In this document: in pieces, positions 43,137 through 52,705 of the stretch
How positions within the stretch are numbered: position 1 is the stretch's first letter
Layout of the letters: every line of letters begins with the position of its first letter
NCBI RefSeq assembly: GCF_016584665.1
Contig: NZ_BBJB01000112.1
Location: forward strand, 1-63,415
Direction: 5' to 3'
Length of the DNA: 63,415 nt
Source of the DNA: Pseudanabaena sp. lw0831
GTDB taxonomy: Bacteria; Cyanobacteriota; Cyanobacteriia; Pseudanabaenales; Pseudanabaenaceae
Notes under the pieces: generated by a model
Database searches by the model: none
Told to the model about the DNA's origin: nothing
Seen by the model: the letters and a program-made list of their open reading frames with translations, nothing else
Program-made: the position numbers and the translations under genes

Positions 43137-43470
43137 ACGCGGAGACGTGGCTCTCGTGGTGTTTCCCAACTCAGATCTAATTACGGCAAAAACAAGACCC
43201 GCACTAATTGTCCAAGCTGATAATTTACAAACAGGACTTCCGCAAGTAGTAGTCGCGATGATCACTAGCCGCAGGATCAGGAGCATTCATCCCAGCCGTG
43301 TTTTGGTGCTATTAAACACGATCGCTGGCAAGCAATCAGGCTTACTCACAGACTCAGTAGTAATGACCGATAATCTGACAACCATAACTATTTCTTCGAT
43401 TTACAATGTGATCGGTTCGCTACCAACCCCCGAAATTGATAAAGCATTGAAACACACTTTGGGAATATAG
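43117..43470 (+). CDS. MazF/PemK-like mRNA interferase toxin
   Basis: The 117-residue protein has the MazF pattern: VKRGDVALVVFPNSDLITAK at the N-terminus, TRPALIVQADN (about 27), VVVAMITSRRIRS (about 44) and SGLLTDSVVMTDNLTTI (about 75). MazF toxins cut mRNA at short sequences. The ATG lies within the antitoxin gene. It is followed 2 bp later by the NlpC/P60 gene. Confidence 0.87.
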   Translation: MLSKNVKRGDVALVVFPNSDLITAKTRPALIVQADNLQTGLPQVVVAMITSRRIRSIHPSRVLVLLNTIAGKQSGLLTDSVVMTDNLTTITISSIYNVIGSLPTPEIDKALKHTLGI

Positions 43471-43472
43471 CC

Positions 43473-44123
43473 ATGATTTATCGCAGTTTGGCTGACATTA
43501 ATATTTACGATTCGCCAAAACTCGATCGCTTAGCAACGCAGATGGCAAAGGGTAGATATTTGCAGGTACTAGAATCTGAGCCAAATTCCCTCGAAATCCA
43601 ATTACTTGAAGATGACTATACAGGGTTACTTGATCGTCAAGATTTTGAGAAATTAGAACTAAGCGATCGCCAAAGTTTTATAGATAATTTGCCGCAAGCT
43701 TTAAGTACTCAGGAAATAAGCGATCGTCTTACTCAGGTAATTGCTTTTATTCAAATAGCTATGGCAATACCAAATGAGTATTTGTGGGGCGGAACAGTTG
43801 CGCCAAATTATGATTGTTCAGGATTAATGCAAGCTGCTTTTGCCTCGGTTGGTATTTGGATACCTCGCGATGCCTATCAACAAGAAGCATTTGCAAAGCC
43901 CGTAAATATTGAAGAAATCCAAATCGGTGATTTAATATTTTTCGGCAATCCAACAAAAACAACCCATGTTGGCATCTACATCGGCAATAGTGAATATATT
44001 CACAGCTCAGGAAAAGAACATGGACATAATGGAATTGCAGTGAGTGAACTAGCAGGATTAGATCGAGTTTCCCAATGGTACGCTAATCAATTACGGGGCG
44101 TAGCTAGAATTACAACATGTTAA
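43473..44123 (+). CDS. NlpC/P60 peptidoglycan endopeptidase
   Basis: The 216-residue protein resembles the cyanobacterial gamma-D-Glu-diamino acid endopeptidases of Anabaena and Nostoc. An SH3b-like N-terminal domain (about 1-75) is followed by the NlpC/P60 domain: nucleophile in PNYDCSGLMQAAF (about 112), His in THVGIYIGNSEYIHSSG (about 162) and a second His at IHSSG. No signal peptide is visible, so it may act in cell-wall recycling. The stop is followed at once by a palindrome. Confidence 0.88.
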   Translation: MIYRSLADINIYDSPKLDRLATQMAKGRYLQVLESEPNSLEIQLLEDDYTGLLDRQDFEKLELSDRQSFIDNLPQALSTQEISDRLTQVIAFIQIAMAIPNEYLWGGTVAPNYDCSGLMQAAFASVGIWIPRDAYQQEAFAKPVNIEEIQIGDLIFFGNPTKTTHVGIYIGNSEYIHSSGKEHGHNGIAVSELAGLDRVSQWYANQLRGVARITTC

Positions 44124-44170
44124 AGAACCAATTTTTTGTGGCGCGGCGGAGCCACAAAAAATTGGTTCTT
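44123..44170. terminator. 20-bp palindrome after the NlpC/P60 gene
   Basis: Arms 44123-44142 and 44151-44170, with an 8-base loop. It includes the last base of the NlpC/P60 stop codon. Confidence 0.75.
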
Positions 44171-44261
44171 ATTAGAAAGGTCGGAACTCTCATTTGGGTT
44201 TTATGTCTTAACTAAAGGGGCGATCGCTATACTTAGAGAGCAGATATCAGGAGCAGGACTC

Positions 44262-45338
44262 ATGTTGCAAATTCGACTTGGTTTAATGGCTGTGATGGCA
44301 AGCCTTTCATTTATTGGGTGTACTAATCAAGATGCCCCAAAAGCATCACTGTCACCTAATAATTCGACGACAACCACTACAACCACTACAACCACTTCCA
44401 AAACAGTCTCTCCATCTCCTGATGCAACTCCAGCCAACACAAAACCAACCTCTACATCTCCAAACACTTCTGCAAAAACGATCGCTGTTGGAGATATCAA
44501 AGAACTTGAAGGCGATATTATCTGTGGCAAAACCAAAGTGATTTATGCCTATGGGGAAACTTCCAACTATCGAGTTTATATTTGTGCCGATGCAAAGGAA
44601 CCCGATCGCCCGCGATACTACATCAGCCGAAACAAAGATGGCAGTGGTGGTTTGAACTTAGAAGCGATGAATTATAACCCTCAGAAAGATGGGGTAATCG
44701 AGTTTAATAATGATGGATATATTTATACGCTCGAATCACCTACTACTCAAAATCCTGAGCCAGTATTAAGGGTGACTTTCCCCAATCAAAAATTAACTGA
44801 AGAGCAATTATTGCGCTATCTTACTCGCTCAAATCCATCTAAGTCCGCAACTAGTTCTCCTGCTGATCCATTGCAATATGTGCTGCAAAATCGCGAAACT
44901 TTAGGGGTTTGTAAGGATAACTTCCGTTCAGAAGATGGACAAAGCGGGATGGGGTCTAAAGCTTTCCAAATCACCGACAAAAAGTATTTGGTACAGATCA
45001 AGTGTTTCCTAGCTGCTTATCAAGGAAACTTTGAATATGTCTTATGGATTGACGAAGCTCCGAAACCTCGTGTAGTCCCTCTTGAATTTGATAGTTTCCA
45101 AGAGCCGAAAACAGGTGAAAAGCCACAACGGGTCACTTACAGGTCGATCGCAGGGCTGCCTAGATTTAATGTGCGATCGCAAACCATGACCAACTTTACC
45201 AAATTTCGAGGTGTTGGTGATTGTGGCTCATCGGCTCTTTATAAATTAGAAGGCGATCGCATGGTTTTACAAGAATATCGTGCTAAATATGCCTGCGATG
45301 GCAATTATGTCCAAGACTTTCCAATTATTTATCCATAA
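44262..45338 (+). CDS. Exported lipoprotein of unknown function
   Basis: The 358-residue product from ATG 44262 (AGGAG upstream) has a lipobox (VMASLSFIGC). A Thr run, then a Pro/Ser/Thr-rich linker (about 25-65), separates the anchor from a beta-rich domain with four or five cysteines (for example DIICGKTKVIYAYGETSNY and QIKCFLAAYQGNF). No family recognised. The Thr run is encoded by an ACA/ACT repeat and could vary in length. Confidence 0.65.
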   Translation: MLQIRLGLMAVMASLSFIGCTNQDAPKASLSPNNSTTTTTTTTTTSKTVSPSPDATPANTKPTSTSPNTSAKTIAVGDIKELEGDIICGKTKVIYAYGETSNYRVYICADAKEPDRPRYYISRNKDGSGGLNLEAMNYNPQKDGVIEFNNDGYIYTLESPTTQNPEPVLRVTFPNQKLTEEQLLRYLTRSNPSKSATSSPADPLQYVLQNRETLGVCKDNFRSEDGQSGMGSKAFQITDKKYLVQIKCFLAAYQGNFEYVLWIDEAPKPRVVPLEFDSFQEPKTGEKPQRVTYRSIAGLPRFNVRSQTMTNFTKFRGVGDCGSSALYKLEGDRMVLQEYRAKYACDGNYVQDFPIIYP

Positions 45339-45340
45339 AA

Positions 45341-45477
45341 TCAAAGATGGCGCAACGCCCATCTTTGAATGATCACCAAATGCGGCGCACCGCGCCACAT
45401 TTGGGCTAGAAAAAAACAAAGATGGCGCGTTGCGCCATCTTTGTTTTTGGCAAATGCGGCACAGTGCGCCGCATTTG
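45341..45477. repeat. Tandem ABAB array of palindromes
   Basis: Two kinds of palindrome alternate with a period of ~75 bp: A (CAAAGATGG...CCATCTTTG, at 45341-45368 and 45412-45448) and B (CAAATGCGGC...GCATTTG, at 45377-45403 and 45451-45477), each B followed by GGCTAG. Several arm changes between repeats are matched on the other arm. It lies between convergent genes (lipoprotein and TonB). Confidence 0.8.
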
Positions 45478-45479
45478 GG

Positions 45480-46589
45480 CTAGGGGAATTTATATCTAGC
45501 GGTCACAAGACGATGTATGCCACTGGTTGGATCTTCAATTGGTTTAAATTTGTAACCCTTAGCTGCTTCTCTAGCAATATCATCTAACTCAGGAATTCCA
45601 CTTAAAATAAGAAGTACAGTATCCTCTTCGATTTTACCGTTAGGATCAACTAACCACATAAATGTGACTGTCCCACTTTTCCCAGAAGTATTTGCACGTT
45701 TTGGCGGAATCCATTCCACTCCTTTTTCTCGCCTACTGTTATCAAGATCGGATAGCAGTGCATCAGGAGGCGCAATTTCTGTAGTCCTAAGTAATTTCCT
45801 AGAAGTTAAATCAAGAATTTTCGGATTGGTTATATATGCAGTTGTAACATTGTCAATCGATTTTTCTCTGCGATCGCCATTGCCTCCTTGTGGGTTTGTT
45901 GCAACTTTATCAGGGGTTTTATTATTGCCATTATTTTTGTTTGGAGCTGTTCCATCCTTTCTTAGATTGCCATTCTTAAACTCAGGCTTGAGATTATCTG
46001 TTGGCTTCACAGGAGCAGTGTTATCGATCTGTCCAGATTGAGTAAAGCGCTGGGGCGGTTGATCCTTTGGTGGTGTAGGAGTTTGTGGTTTTACAAACTG
46101 TGGTGCATCAGTGTCATTACTTAATGGAGGAACTGAGTACGACTCTGTAACTGGTTGTAAACCCTCAAAACTACCAAGGTCATCTAAGTCTAATGTGGTT
46201 AGCGGGCTGCTAAACCTATCGGGAAATGTAGTCTGGGGCGAACCAGACTTAGGCATAGTTTTGACGAAGAAATTGTCTAAGAGCGATTTATTCGATTTTG
46301 AGTTAGTTGGTAATGGCTTGGGAGGTAGTTTAACAACTGGAAGGGTTGAGACTACGACTTCACGAAGCTCTTCTTTTTTGATTGGATTGGGCGCGACTAA
46401 AGCAAAGACAGTATGGATTCCGACAGAACCAACCACAAGCAACCAAAAAGGATGCTGCATGATTAGGTTACCTGCTTTATTCGCAAATTGAAGCATAGAA
46501 TTCTTAGCCACAAATGTATGCACAGATTTAAACATAGAGTTATCCGCTTGACATACATTTAGCTTGCTTTTGGGTTCAGTCGGCAACAT
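45480..46589 (-). CDS. TonB family energy-transducing protein
   Basis: The 369-residue protein has an N-terminal membrane anchor (FWLLVVGSVGIHTVFALVA, about 48), a long Pro/Lys/Asn-rich linker and a C-terminal TonB-like domain (about 285-369: GTVTFMWLVDPNGKIEE then VLLILSGIPELDDIAREAAK). It couples the proton gradient to outer-membrane transporters through an ExbBD motor. exbD lies directly upstream (86 bp gap). Confidence 0.85.
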   Translation of the reverse strand: MLPTEPKSKLNVCQADNSMFKSVHTFVAKNSMLQFANKAGNLIMQHPFWLLVVGSVGIHTVFALVAPNPIKKEELREVVVSTLPVVKLPPKPLPTNSKSNKSLLDNFFVKTMPKSGSPQTTFPDRFSSPLTTLDLDDLGSFEGLQPVTESYSVPPLSNDTDAPQFVKPQTPTPPKDQPPQRFTQSGQIDNTAPVKPTDNLKPEFKNGNLRKDGTAPNKNNGNNKTPDKVATNPQGGNGDRREKSIDNVTTAYITNPKILDLTSRKLLRTTEIAPPDALLSDLDNSRREKGVEWIPPKRANTSGKSGTVTFMWLVDPNGKIEEDTVLLILSGIPELDDIAREAAKGYKFKPIEDPTSGIHRLVTARYKFP

Positions 46590-46674
46590 TGTTTTTTGTT
46601 CTTTTATGTAAGTATTTTGATTTTGATTTTGTAATTATTTATTAAGTATAAATTTACTAAGCAAAACACTTTAA

Positions 46675-47109
46675 TCAAGATCGAGACGTGGCGATCGCCA
46701 CCCGATTACCAGCAATGGCTCTTAATTCTGATAAGCGACTAATCACGATTTGATAAGACACTGTTGAGTCATCAGCACTAAGTACAACCATACCTCTCGT
46801 AGAGGAGTCTAAGAACCGAGTAATCTCCTGCGACAACTGCTGGGGCGGCATAGATTTTCCATCTTTTAACATTTGCCCCGCAGGATCAAGAGTAATTACA
46901 AAAACATCTTCTGGCTGAAGATCACCTGAATTTGAGTCGCCCTTGCTATTGCGATCGCTAATTGGCAAATCGATGCCAATCCGACTTGGCACAGTCAGGG
47001 CTGCTGATAACAGGATAAAAAAAGCCAAAATCGAAAATACCACATCCAAAAAAGCGGTTAGATTGATTTCGTCATTAGCCGTTGTTTGTTTTTTTTTGCG
47101 AATTTTCAT
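46675..47109 (-). CDS. exbD: ExbD/TolR family motor protein
   Basis: The 144-residue protein begins with a basic segment and a single membrane helix carrying the conserved Asp (INLTAFLDVVFSILAFFIL), followed by the periplasmic domain (LSADDSTVSYQIVISRLSEL). It should work with ExbB and TonB. No exbB is present in the window. The run of nine T's on the plus strand (near 47087) lies within its N-terminal Lys codons. Confidence 0.9.
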   Translation of the reverse strand: MKIRKKKQTTANDEINLTAFLDVVFSILAFFILLSAALTVPSRIGIDLPISDRNSKGDSNSGDLQPEDVFVITLDPAGQMLKDGKSMPPQQLSQEITRFLDSSTRGMVVLSADDSTVSYQIVISRLSELRAIAGNRVAIATSRS

Positions 47110-47147
47110 AAATCAACTGCACTCATATCAATGTGACGAATCTAAAG

Positions 47148-47534
47148 CTAGATTGTTTCTTGGGGCTTAGTGTAATTTACTTCCACAACCGTATGGACAT
47201 TTCCGCGAGGCGTAAAATCACCTTTGACATTAATTCTTAAGGGATCGCCTGCCTTCACAAAATCATCAAGAATTTGATTAACCGCTTCTTCGTGGGAAAT
47301 AAAGCGATCGCGGTAGCTATTGATATATAGCTTTATCGCCTTGAGTTCTACCAATACGAGGTCAGGTGTATAGGTAATGTAAATTGTGGCAAAGTCGGGA
47401 TATCCTGAAAATGGACATTTGCTAGTAAATTCAGGAAGAGTTATTTGGATTTTGTAATCTCTGCCGATTCGAGGATTCGGAAAAGTGGTGAGATTTACTT
47501 CTGCGATCGCTTGTTCGCCGTACTTAACAGTCAT
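47148..47534 (-). CDS. queF: NADPH-dependent 7-cyano-7-deazaguanine reductase
   Basis: QueF converts preQ0 to preQ1 in queuosine synthesis. The 128-residue product from ATG 47534 has the catalytic cysteine in TSKCPFSGYPDFATIYITY (about 43) and the NADPH-binding block ELKAIKLYINSYRDRFISHE (about 66-85). This is the short (unimodular) form. The longer frame from 47573 adds 13 hydrophobic residues and is unlikely. It is followed by the exbD-tonB pair. Confidence 0.94.
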   Translation of the reverse strand: MTVKYGEQAIAEVNLTTFPNPRIGRDYKIQITLPEFTSKCPFSGYPDFATIYITYTPDLVLVELKAIKLYINSYRDRFISHEEAVNQILDDFVKAGDPLRINVKGDFTPRGNVHTVVEVNYTKPQETI

Positions 47535-47609
47535 GTCTGCTCTGAGATAAAAAATAAAAAATAAATTGTGCAAGATTTGCTTTAGTCTTCTAGCGTAGCA
47601 AATTTAAAC

Positions 47610-47650
47610 TCAAAAAAAGGAAGGACGCAAGGCGTCCTTCCTTTTTTTGA
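47610..47650. terminator. 19-bp palindrome with T-tract
   Basis: Arms 47610-47628 and 47632-47650 (loop AAG), with A7 and T7 ends. On the minus strand it lies after hpf and before queF. Confidence 0.85.
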
Positions 47651-47682
47651 ATAGCACTTAGCGCCCTCTTCTGAAGTTTGGC

Positions 47683-48258
47683 TTAATTTTTTTTGACATC
47701 ATGGGGTTGGATTACACCATAGCCGCCATGATTTCGTTCATAGACAACGTTGATTTCCCCAGTATCGGCGTTGCGAAAAACATAGAAGTCATGATCGATT
47801 AACTCTAGCCGTTCAAGAGCCTCTTCGACTGACAGTGCAGGCATGGCAAAGTACTTGTTTCGCACAACCTGACTTGGCAATTCAACCACACGATTGTCAT
47901 TTGGCAATGGTATAGGCGGCTGCTCAACCACGGCAACACTGGTTTTTGCAGCAGCGCGATCGCTCTTGCGCTCCTTGAATTTCCGCAACTTGCGGGCAAT
48001 TTTGTCAGCAACTAGGTCAATACTTGCATACAAATTCTCGCTCTTTTCCTCGGCGCGGATCACAGATCCATTTGCGTACACTGTTACTTCAGCCGATTGG
48101 CTAGAAGCAATGCGAGGGTTACGAGCCACAGATAGATGGACATCTACCTCTGTGGTTAATGCTTGGAAATGGCTCACCGCTTTGTCGATCTTTTGCTCGA
48201 CGTACTCGCGGATGGCTTCCGTGACTTCAATATTCTTGCCTTGAATTACAAGTTTCAT
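47683..48258 (-). CDS. hpf: Long-form ribosome hibernation-promoting factor (LrtA type)
   Basis: The 191-residue product from ATG 48258 (GAGG upstream) has the N-terminal S30AE domain ([20 protein letters not shown], then [15 protein letters not shown]) and the C-terminal dimerisation domain ([19 protein letters not shown] and [20 protein letters not shown]). It dimerises ribosomes in darkness or starvation. In cyanobacteria the homologue lrtA is known for light-repressed transcript accumulation through its leader. The 398-bp gap before pgi includes its leader. Confidence 0.93.
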   Translation of the reverse strand: MKLVIQGKNIEVTEAIREYVEQKIDKAVSHFQALTTEVDVHLSVARNPRIASSQSAEVTVYANGSVIRAEEKSENLYASIDLVADKIARKLRKFKERKSDRAAAKTSVAVVEQPPIPLPNDNRVVELPSQVVRNKYFAMPALSVEEALERLELIDHDFYVFRNADTGEINVVYERNHGGYGVIQPHDVKKN

Positions 48259-48656
48259 CTCTATGACCTCGCTTCTGAGTTCCAAATCAGCTAAAAAATT
48301 TGAAACGCGCAATCTTGTTTTTAATTACCCCACTGCGCCGAATAGCTGATTTGGCTATGAGATCACCATAACACTTTGCTGGTGTCAGCAACCCAACTTT
48401 GATGCACTTCTTAATGTAGACTTAACAACCGATTTTGGCATTTTTATCGCCTATAGTGCTAGAAATCCCAAATTTGTAAGGTTGCGCCCCGCAGGGGCGC
48501 AACCTTACAAATTTGGGTAATTTATTTTGCATAAATACTTACAAAAAACAGTGGCGATCGCAATCTGTAGGAATAACAGCAAACAAGGTTGCTTGTTATC
48601 ACTTACGATTGGGTTTATGCATCTAAGCTATCCAGAAAAAGCAAAGTGAGGTTCGT
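48259..48656. other. Divergent gap between hpf and pgi
   Basis: The region holds the hpf leader (minus strand) and the pgi promoter (plus strand), with a 24-bp palindrome at 48467-48517. No gene is supported. Confidence 0.6.
48467..48517. repeat. 24-bp perfect palindrome
   Basis: Arms 48467-48490 and 48494-48517 pair around GCA, with core GCGCCCC-GCA-GGGGCGC. It lies between divergent genes. Confidence 0.82.
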
Positions 48657-50246
48657 ATGAGTTCGGCTGTGGAACTGTGGCAACGTTATCAAGACTGGCT
48701 GTACTACCATTCAGAGTTGGGGCTGTACGTGGATATCAGTCGGATCAGGTTTACGCCAGACTTTGTGACACAGATACTACCTAAGTTTGTCAGGGCTTTT
48801 GCCGACATGAAAGCTCTAGAGTTAGGCGCGATCGCCAATCCTGACGAACAGCGGATGGTTGGGCATTATTGGCTGCGATCCCCTGAAATCGCTCCTACTG
48901 AAGAATTGCGGAAAGATATTACAGAGACTCTTGATCGCATTGAAGATTTTACAAAGAAGGTGCATACGGGGATCATCCATCCACCAAGTGCACCAAAGTT
49001 TACAGATATTCTTTCGATTGGCATTGGTGGATCGGCTTTAGGTCCACAATTTGTTGCCCAATGTTTTGCTAAAGCCGATGTGCCCCTCAAAATCAGTTTT
49101 ATGGATAACTCCGATCCCGATGGGATCGACTTAGTGCTCGACCTATTAAGCGATCGCCTTAGTACAACATTAGTCTTGGTAATTTCCAAGTCTGGCGGTA
49201 CTCCTGAAGCAGCCAATGGCATGAAAGAAGCCGAGTTTGCTTTTAAACAAGCAGGTTTAGATTTTGCGAAACAGGCGATCGCGATTACAGGAGTCGGTAG
49301 TGCGTTGGAGAAATATGCGATCGCTGGTGGTTGGCTCGATCAATTCCCCATGTATGACTGGATTGGTGGCAGAACCTCAGAACTTTCGGCGGTCGGCTTA
49401 TTACCTGCAGCCCTTCAAGGCATTGATATTCGCGAAATGCTGCGTGGTGCAAGTTTGATGGATGCCGCTACCCGTATTGAGGATATTCACCAAAACCCTG
49501 CGGCTCTTCTGGCGATGTCATGGTACTTTACAGGCAACGGTAAGGGCGAAAAAGATATGGTGGTTTTGCCCTATAAGGATCGACTTCTGTTGTTTAGTCG
49601 CTATCTGCAACAACTGGTAATGGAATCTCTCGGTAAAGAGAAAGATCTTGATGGTAATACTGTCTATCAAGGGATCGCAGTCTATGGGAACAAAGGCTCT
49701 ACCGATCAACATGCTTACGTACAGCAGCTGCGCGAAGGTGTCCCTAACTTCTTTGCAACTTTTATCGAAGTTTTACTGGACTCGGCAAAGCCACATCCCG
49801 AAGTCGAAGAAGGTGTTGTCACAGGTGATTATTTACTAGGGTTTCTCCAAGGTACTCGCAGTGCTCTATACGAAAATGGTAGAGACTCCATCACGGTCAC
49901 GATCCCGTTTGTTTCTGAACTTACGATTGGCGCATTAATTGCTCTGTATGAGCGTGCTGTGAGTTTTTATGCTTCGTTAGTAAACATCAACGCTTACCAT
50001 CAACCTGGAGTTGAGGCTGGTAAAAAAGCTGGTGCAAAAGTACTTGCTTTGCAAATGAAACTTGTTGAAGCATTGAAAACTTCAAATGTCTCTCTCTCTC
50101 TGGAAGAAATTGCCATCAAAATCGATGCTTTAGATGAAATTGAGTCTTTGTACCACATTGCTCGTCATCTTCATGCCAATTGCAAAATTCTATTTGAGGG
50201 AGATTTATCTAAGCCTAAAACATTGAAAATGATGTTGATTTTGTAA
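48657..50246 (+). CDS. pgi: Glucose-6-phosphate isomerase
   Basis: Interconverts glucose-6-phosphate and fructose-6-phosphate. The 529-residue protein has the sugar-phosphate blocks [13 protein letters not shown] (about 120), [14 protein letters not shown] (about 176), [14 protein letters not shown] (about 236) and [15 protein letters not shown] (about 344). It matches the family length for cyanobacteria. The start is ATG 48657. A weak hairpin at 50253-50294 follows. Confidence 0.95.
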   Translation: MSSAVELWQRYQDWLYYHSELGLYVDISRIRFTPDFVTQILPKFVRAFADMKALELGAIANPDEQRMVGHYWLRSPEIAPTEELRKDITETLDRIEDFTKKVHTGIIHPPSAPKFTDILSIGIGGSALGPQFVAQCFAKADVPLKISFMDNSDPDGIDLVLDLLSDRLSTTLVLVISKSGGTPEAANGMKEAEFAFKQAGLDFAKQAIAITGVGSALEKYAIAGGWLDQFPMYDWIGGRTSELSAVGLLPAALQGIDIREMLRGASLMDAATRIEDIHQNPAALLAMSWYFTGNGKGEKDMVVLPYKDRLLLFSRYLQQLVMESLGKEKDLDGNTVYQGIAVYGNKGSTDQHAYVQQLREGVPNFFATFIEVLLDSAKPHPEVEEGVVTGDYLLGFLQGTRSALYENGRDSITVTIPFVSELTIGALIALYERAVSFYASLVNINAYHQPGVEAGKKAGAKVLALQMKLVEALKTSNVSLSLEEIAIKIDALDEIESLYHIARHLHANCKILFEGDLSKPKTLKMMLIL

Positions 50247-50252
50247 TTTAAT

Positions 50253-50294
50253 CCTAAAATAAGGGCGGCTCTTTGCGCCGCTTTTGTTTTAAGG
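50253..50294 (+). terminator. Degenerate hairpin after pgi
   Basis: Imperfect arms (CCTAAAATAAGGGCGGC and GCGCCGCTTTTGTTTTAAGG) end in a T-rich stretch. Confidence 0.6.
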
Positions 50295-50426
50295 TTAAGC
50301 ATCATTAGAAATAGCTAAAAATTAAAAAATACTATTTCTTAAATTTTTTAATTATCATTACTATTTTTACAAAATAATCTGCAAGAATATGATTTCTTAC
50401 GTTTTATCCAGTTACAGAGGTTAAAT

Positions 50427-50963
50427 GTGAAGAAAATTTTACTTTTCTTTAGCGAACTCAATAATAGTGACCTTGACTGGCTCGTCCAGAAAGGAAAAAG
50501 CGAGACAATTGCCCCCGATCGCCTACTGATTCGAGAAGGTCAGGTCAGTGAAGCTTTATATATCGTTGTGAGTGGATCGTTTAGTGTTGCTATTGAGTCT
50601 CAAGATCATAAAGAACTTGCCAGAATTTCTGAAGGAGAAATTCTGGGTGAAGTCTCATTTATTGACAGTAGACCCCCTCTGGCTAGTGTGCGATCGCTAG
50701 AAGAAAGCGTCGTATTATCAATACCAAGAGTTCAACTCTTATCGAAACTTCAACAGGATATAAATTTTGCATCGCGATTTTATCGTGCCATCTGCCTTTG
50801 CCTTTCCGATCGCCTGCGCGGTACTGTTAGTCGGCTTGGGTATGGTTACGATATTGACAACTTAGAATCACATTTTGGTGGATTTGGTCAGTCTATGTTA
50901 GGCAACTTAGAACTAGCCGAAGCCAAGTTTAACTGGTTAATCAAAAATGTTCGCAAAGCTTAA
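50427..50963 (+). CDS. Cyclic nucleotide-binding domain protein
   Basis: The 178-residue protein carries a cNMP-binding fold: LLIREGQVSEALYIVVSGSF (about 33) and EGEILGEVSFIDSRPPLASV (about 68-88), where the phosphate-binding cassette is GEVSFIDSRPPLASV. No C-terminal HTH is seen, so it is not a classic CRP regulator. The start is GTG at 50427 with AGAGG upstream. The ligand is not certain; the Arg needed for phosphate contact may be in SRPPL. Confidence 0.75.
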   Translation: MKKILLFFSELNNSDLDWLVQKGKSETIAPDRLLIREGQVSEALYIVVSGSFSVAIESQDHKELARISEGEILGEVSFIDSRPPLASVRSLEESVVLSIPRVQLLSKLQQDINFASRFYRAICLCLSDRLRGTVSRLGYGYDIDNLESHFGGFGQSMLGNLELAEAKFNWLIKNVRKA

Positions 50964-51033
50964 TAGATGAAGAGAGCAAATCTTGATTGCCGCACAGGTT
51001 GACGGTATCAAGATTTGATCGACAACAATCATT

Positions 51034-51270
51034 TTAAAGAACATGAAAAATGGTAGCACCGAGCATCGCTTCGACAACTGCGGCAATAACTAGCCCTGTC
51101 CAAAATCTTCCTGTGCTTTTACTAAATCCCAACGCATTATCCTCACGACTTGCTGTAAAAAACATTGACCAAGCTTGAGTTTCACTTAAACGGGCAAACT
51201 GATTAAAGTCTTCGCGAAAGGCGATTGGGGTAAAAAGATTTTTGCCATTAAAGTCAAATTTGGTTTCCAT
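51034..51270 (-). CDS. Hli-like one-helix protein (degenerate chlorophyll-binding motif)
   Basis: The 78-residue protein ends in one membrane helix with the motif GFSKSTGRFWTGLVIAAVVEAMLG. This resembles the chlorophyll-binding helix of high-light-inducible proteins (ExxNGRxA...E), but with S and K at the positions usually held by E and N. The N-terminal part is polar. It may belong to the Hli/ScpE-type family or be a relative that no longer binds pigment. Confidence 0.5.
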   Translation of the reverse strand: METKFDFNGKNLFTPIAFREDFNQFARLSETQAWSMFFTASREDNALGFSKSTGRFWTGLVIAAVVEAMLGATIFHVL

Positions 51271-51355
51271 TGTGTCCTCTGAAGAAGTTACTTGATGTTC
51301 GATGTAGTTATCTTAACAATTGTTTACAATTAAGGGCAATATCTCTTAGGTGTGC

Positions 51356-51430
51356 TTTCCATTTACTCTTTAGACATAGAAAAGGCGGCACTTTGTGCCG
51401 CCTTTTCTATGTCTAAAGAGTAAATGGAAA
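51356..51430. terminator. 36-bp perfect palindrome
   Basis: Arms 51356-51391 and 51395-51430 pair without mismatch around TTT, the longest perfect stem in the window (core GGCGGCAC-TTT-GTGCCGCC). It lies after accB on the minus strand and before the Hli-like gene. Confidence 0.87.
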
Positions 51431-51441
51431 GAGTCTATTCT

Positions 51442-51930
51442 TTAATTTGCTTCGATTCGCATTAAAACTTGACCATACTCAACTGGTTGAGTATTTTCCA
51501 CTAGAATTTCTACGATTTTGCCAGAAGCCTCTGATTCGATCTCATTCATTAACTTCATTGCTTCGATGATGCAAACTGTGTGACCTTTTTTGACTGTATC
51601 TCCAATCTCGATAAATGGAGATTCGTCAGGACCTGGAGAGCGATAAAAAGTACCAACCATAGGCGATGTAATTTCGATCAGCTTTTTGGTAGGAAGAGAA
51701 TCAGCGATCGTGGTGGTATGTGCCACAGTGCTTGTTGCATTGTTCTCGATCGCTGTTGATGACATTGCGGAGACAACGGCAGCTGTTGGCATAGTCGCAG
51801 GTGCAGCATATCTATTTTCGCTTTTACGGATACTCAGACGGACATCGCCTGATTCTAGAGTCAGTTCGGTAATATCAGTCTTATTTAGAATCGTGACTAG
51901 TTCACGTACTTGCTCTAAGCTAAATTCCAC
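51442..51930 (-). CDS. accB: Biotin carboxyl carrier protein of acetyl-CoA carboxylase
   Basis: The 162-residue protein has an N-terminal region ([20 protein letters not shown]), a variable Ala/Thr-rich linker and the C-terminal biotinyl domain with the lysine in [18 protein letters not shown] (about 120). It carries CO2 on biotin for fatty-acid synthesis. The start GTG at 51930 is directly after the efp stop, so translation is coupled. The efp-accB order is common in cyanobacteria. Confidence 0.94.
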   Translation of the reverse strand: MEFSLEQVRELVTILNKTDITELTLESGDVRLSIRKSENRYAAPATMPTAAVVSAMSSTAIENNATSTVAHTTTIADSLPTKKLIEITSPMVGTFYRSPGPDESPFIEIGDTVKKGHTVCIIEAMKLMNEIESEASGKIVEILVENTQPVEYGQVLMRIEAN

Positions 51931-52491
51931 CTAATTTTCACGCCCCAAATACGTGTCTTCACGAGTATCAATTTTGATGCGATCGCCAATATTCACAAAT
52001 AGAGGAACATTGATTGACGCGCCAGTTTCCATCTTCGCGGATTTGCTACCGCCCGTTGCTGTGTCACCCTTTAAGCCGGGATCGGTTTCGATCACTTCGA
52101 GGACAACAGTGTTGGGCAATTCAACTTCAATGATTCTTTCACCCCAGCGCACAACATTGACTTCCATGCCTTCTTTGATGTACTTGACGCGAGTACCAAT
52201 CTGGGCAGTAGTTAACGTCGCTTCATCAAAGCTCTGCATATCCATAAAGACATAATCATCGCCTTCTTTATAGGTGTGCTGCATTGAGCTTTTTTCTAGA
52301 ACAGCCTGAGGGAGTGTCTCGCCAGCCCTAAAGGTCTTTTCTAGGGTTTTACCTGTCATGGCGCTTTTTAGAGTCGTGCGAACGAATGCGGAACCTTTGC
52401 CGGGCTTCACGTGTAAAAATTCAACTACACGCCAGACTTCGCCGTCAAGTTCAATTGTTACACCGGGTCGAAAATCGTTACTAGAGATCAT
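51931..52491 (-). CDS. efp: Elongation factor P
   Basis: EF-P relieves ribosome stalling at proline runs. The 186-residue product from ATG 52491 ([17 protein letters not shown]) has the KOW-like N-terminal domain with the modifiable lysine loop [15 protein letters not shown] and the C-terminal OB domains ([20 protein letters not shown]). The frame extends upstream to 52593, but that part is not family-like. Its TAG stop is followed immediately by the accB GTG. Confidence 0.95.
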   Translation of the reverse strand: MISSNDFRPGVTIELDGEVWRVVEFLHVKPGKGSAFVRTTLKSAMTGKTLEKTFRAGETLPQAVLEKSSMQHTYKEGDDYVFMDMQSFDEATLTTAQIGTRVKYIKEGMEVNVVRWGERIIEVELPNTVVLEVIETDPGLKGDTATGGSKSAKMETGASINVPLFVNIGDRIKIDTREDTYLGREN

Positions 52492-52705
52492 TGCAGGTTG
52501 AGTAATAGCCAGTGACAATTTTAGCCTAGTGATGTAACCTTTGCGACAAAAAATATTAAAACCAATATAAAAGCAGGTAGGACGCATCTGCAATTCTCAA
52601 TTATCGAAATTGTTTTTGTAATGAGAATAGCTAGGGACACATTGTAGCTCTCCTACTTTTATGGCAATTGTTATAGAATTGAGTTTTTATAGGAGCGATC
52701 GCCCC

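Noticed and set aside
45664-46491. Plus-strand open frames opposite tonB
   Set aside because: Shadows of the Pro/Lys-rich linker of the TonB protein.
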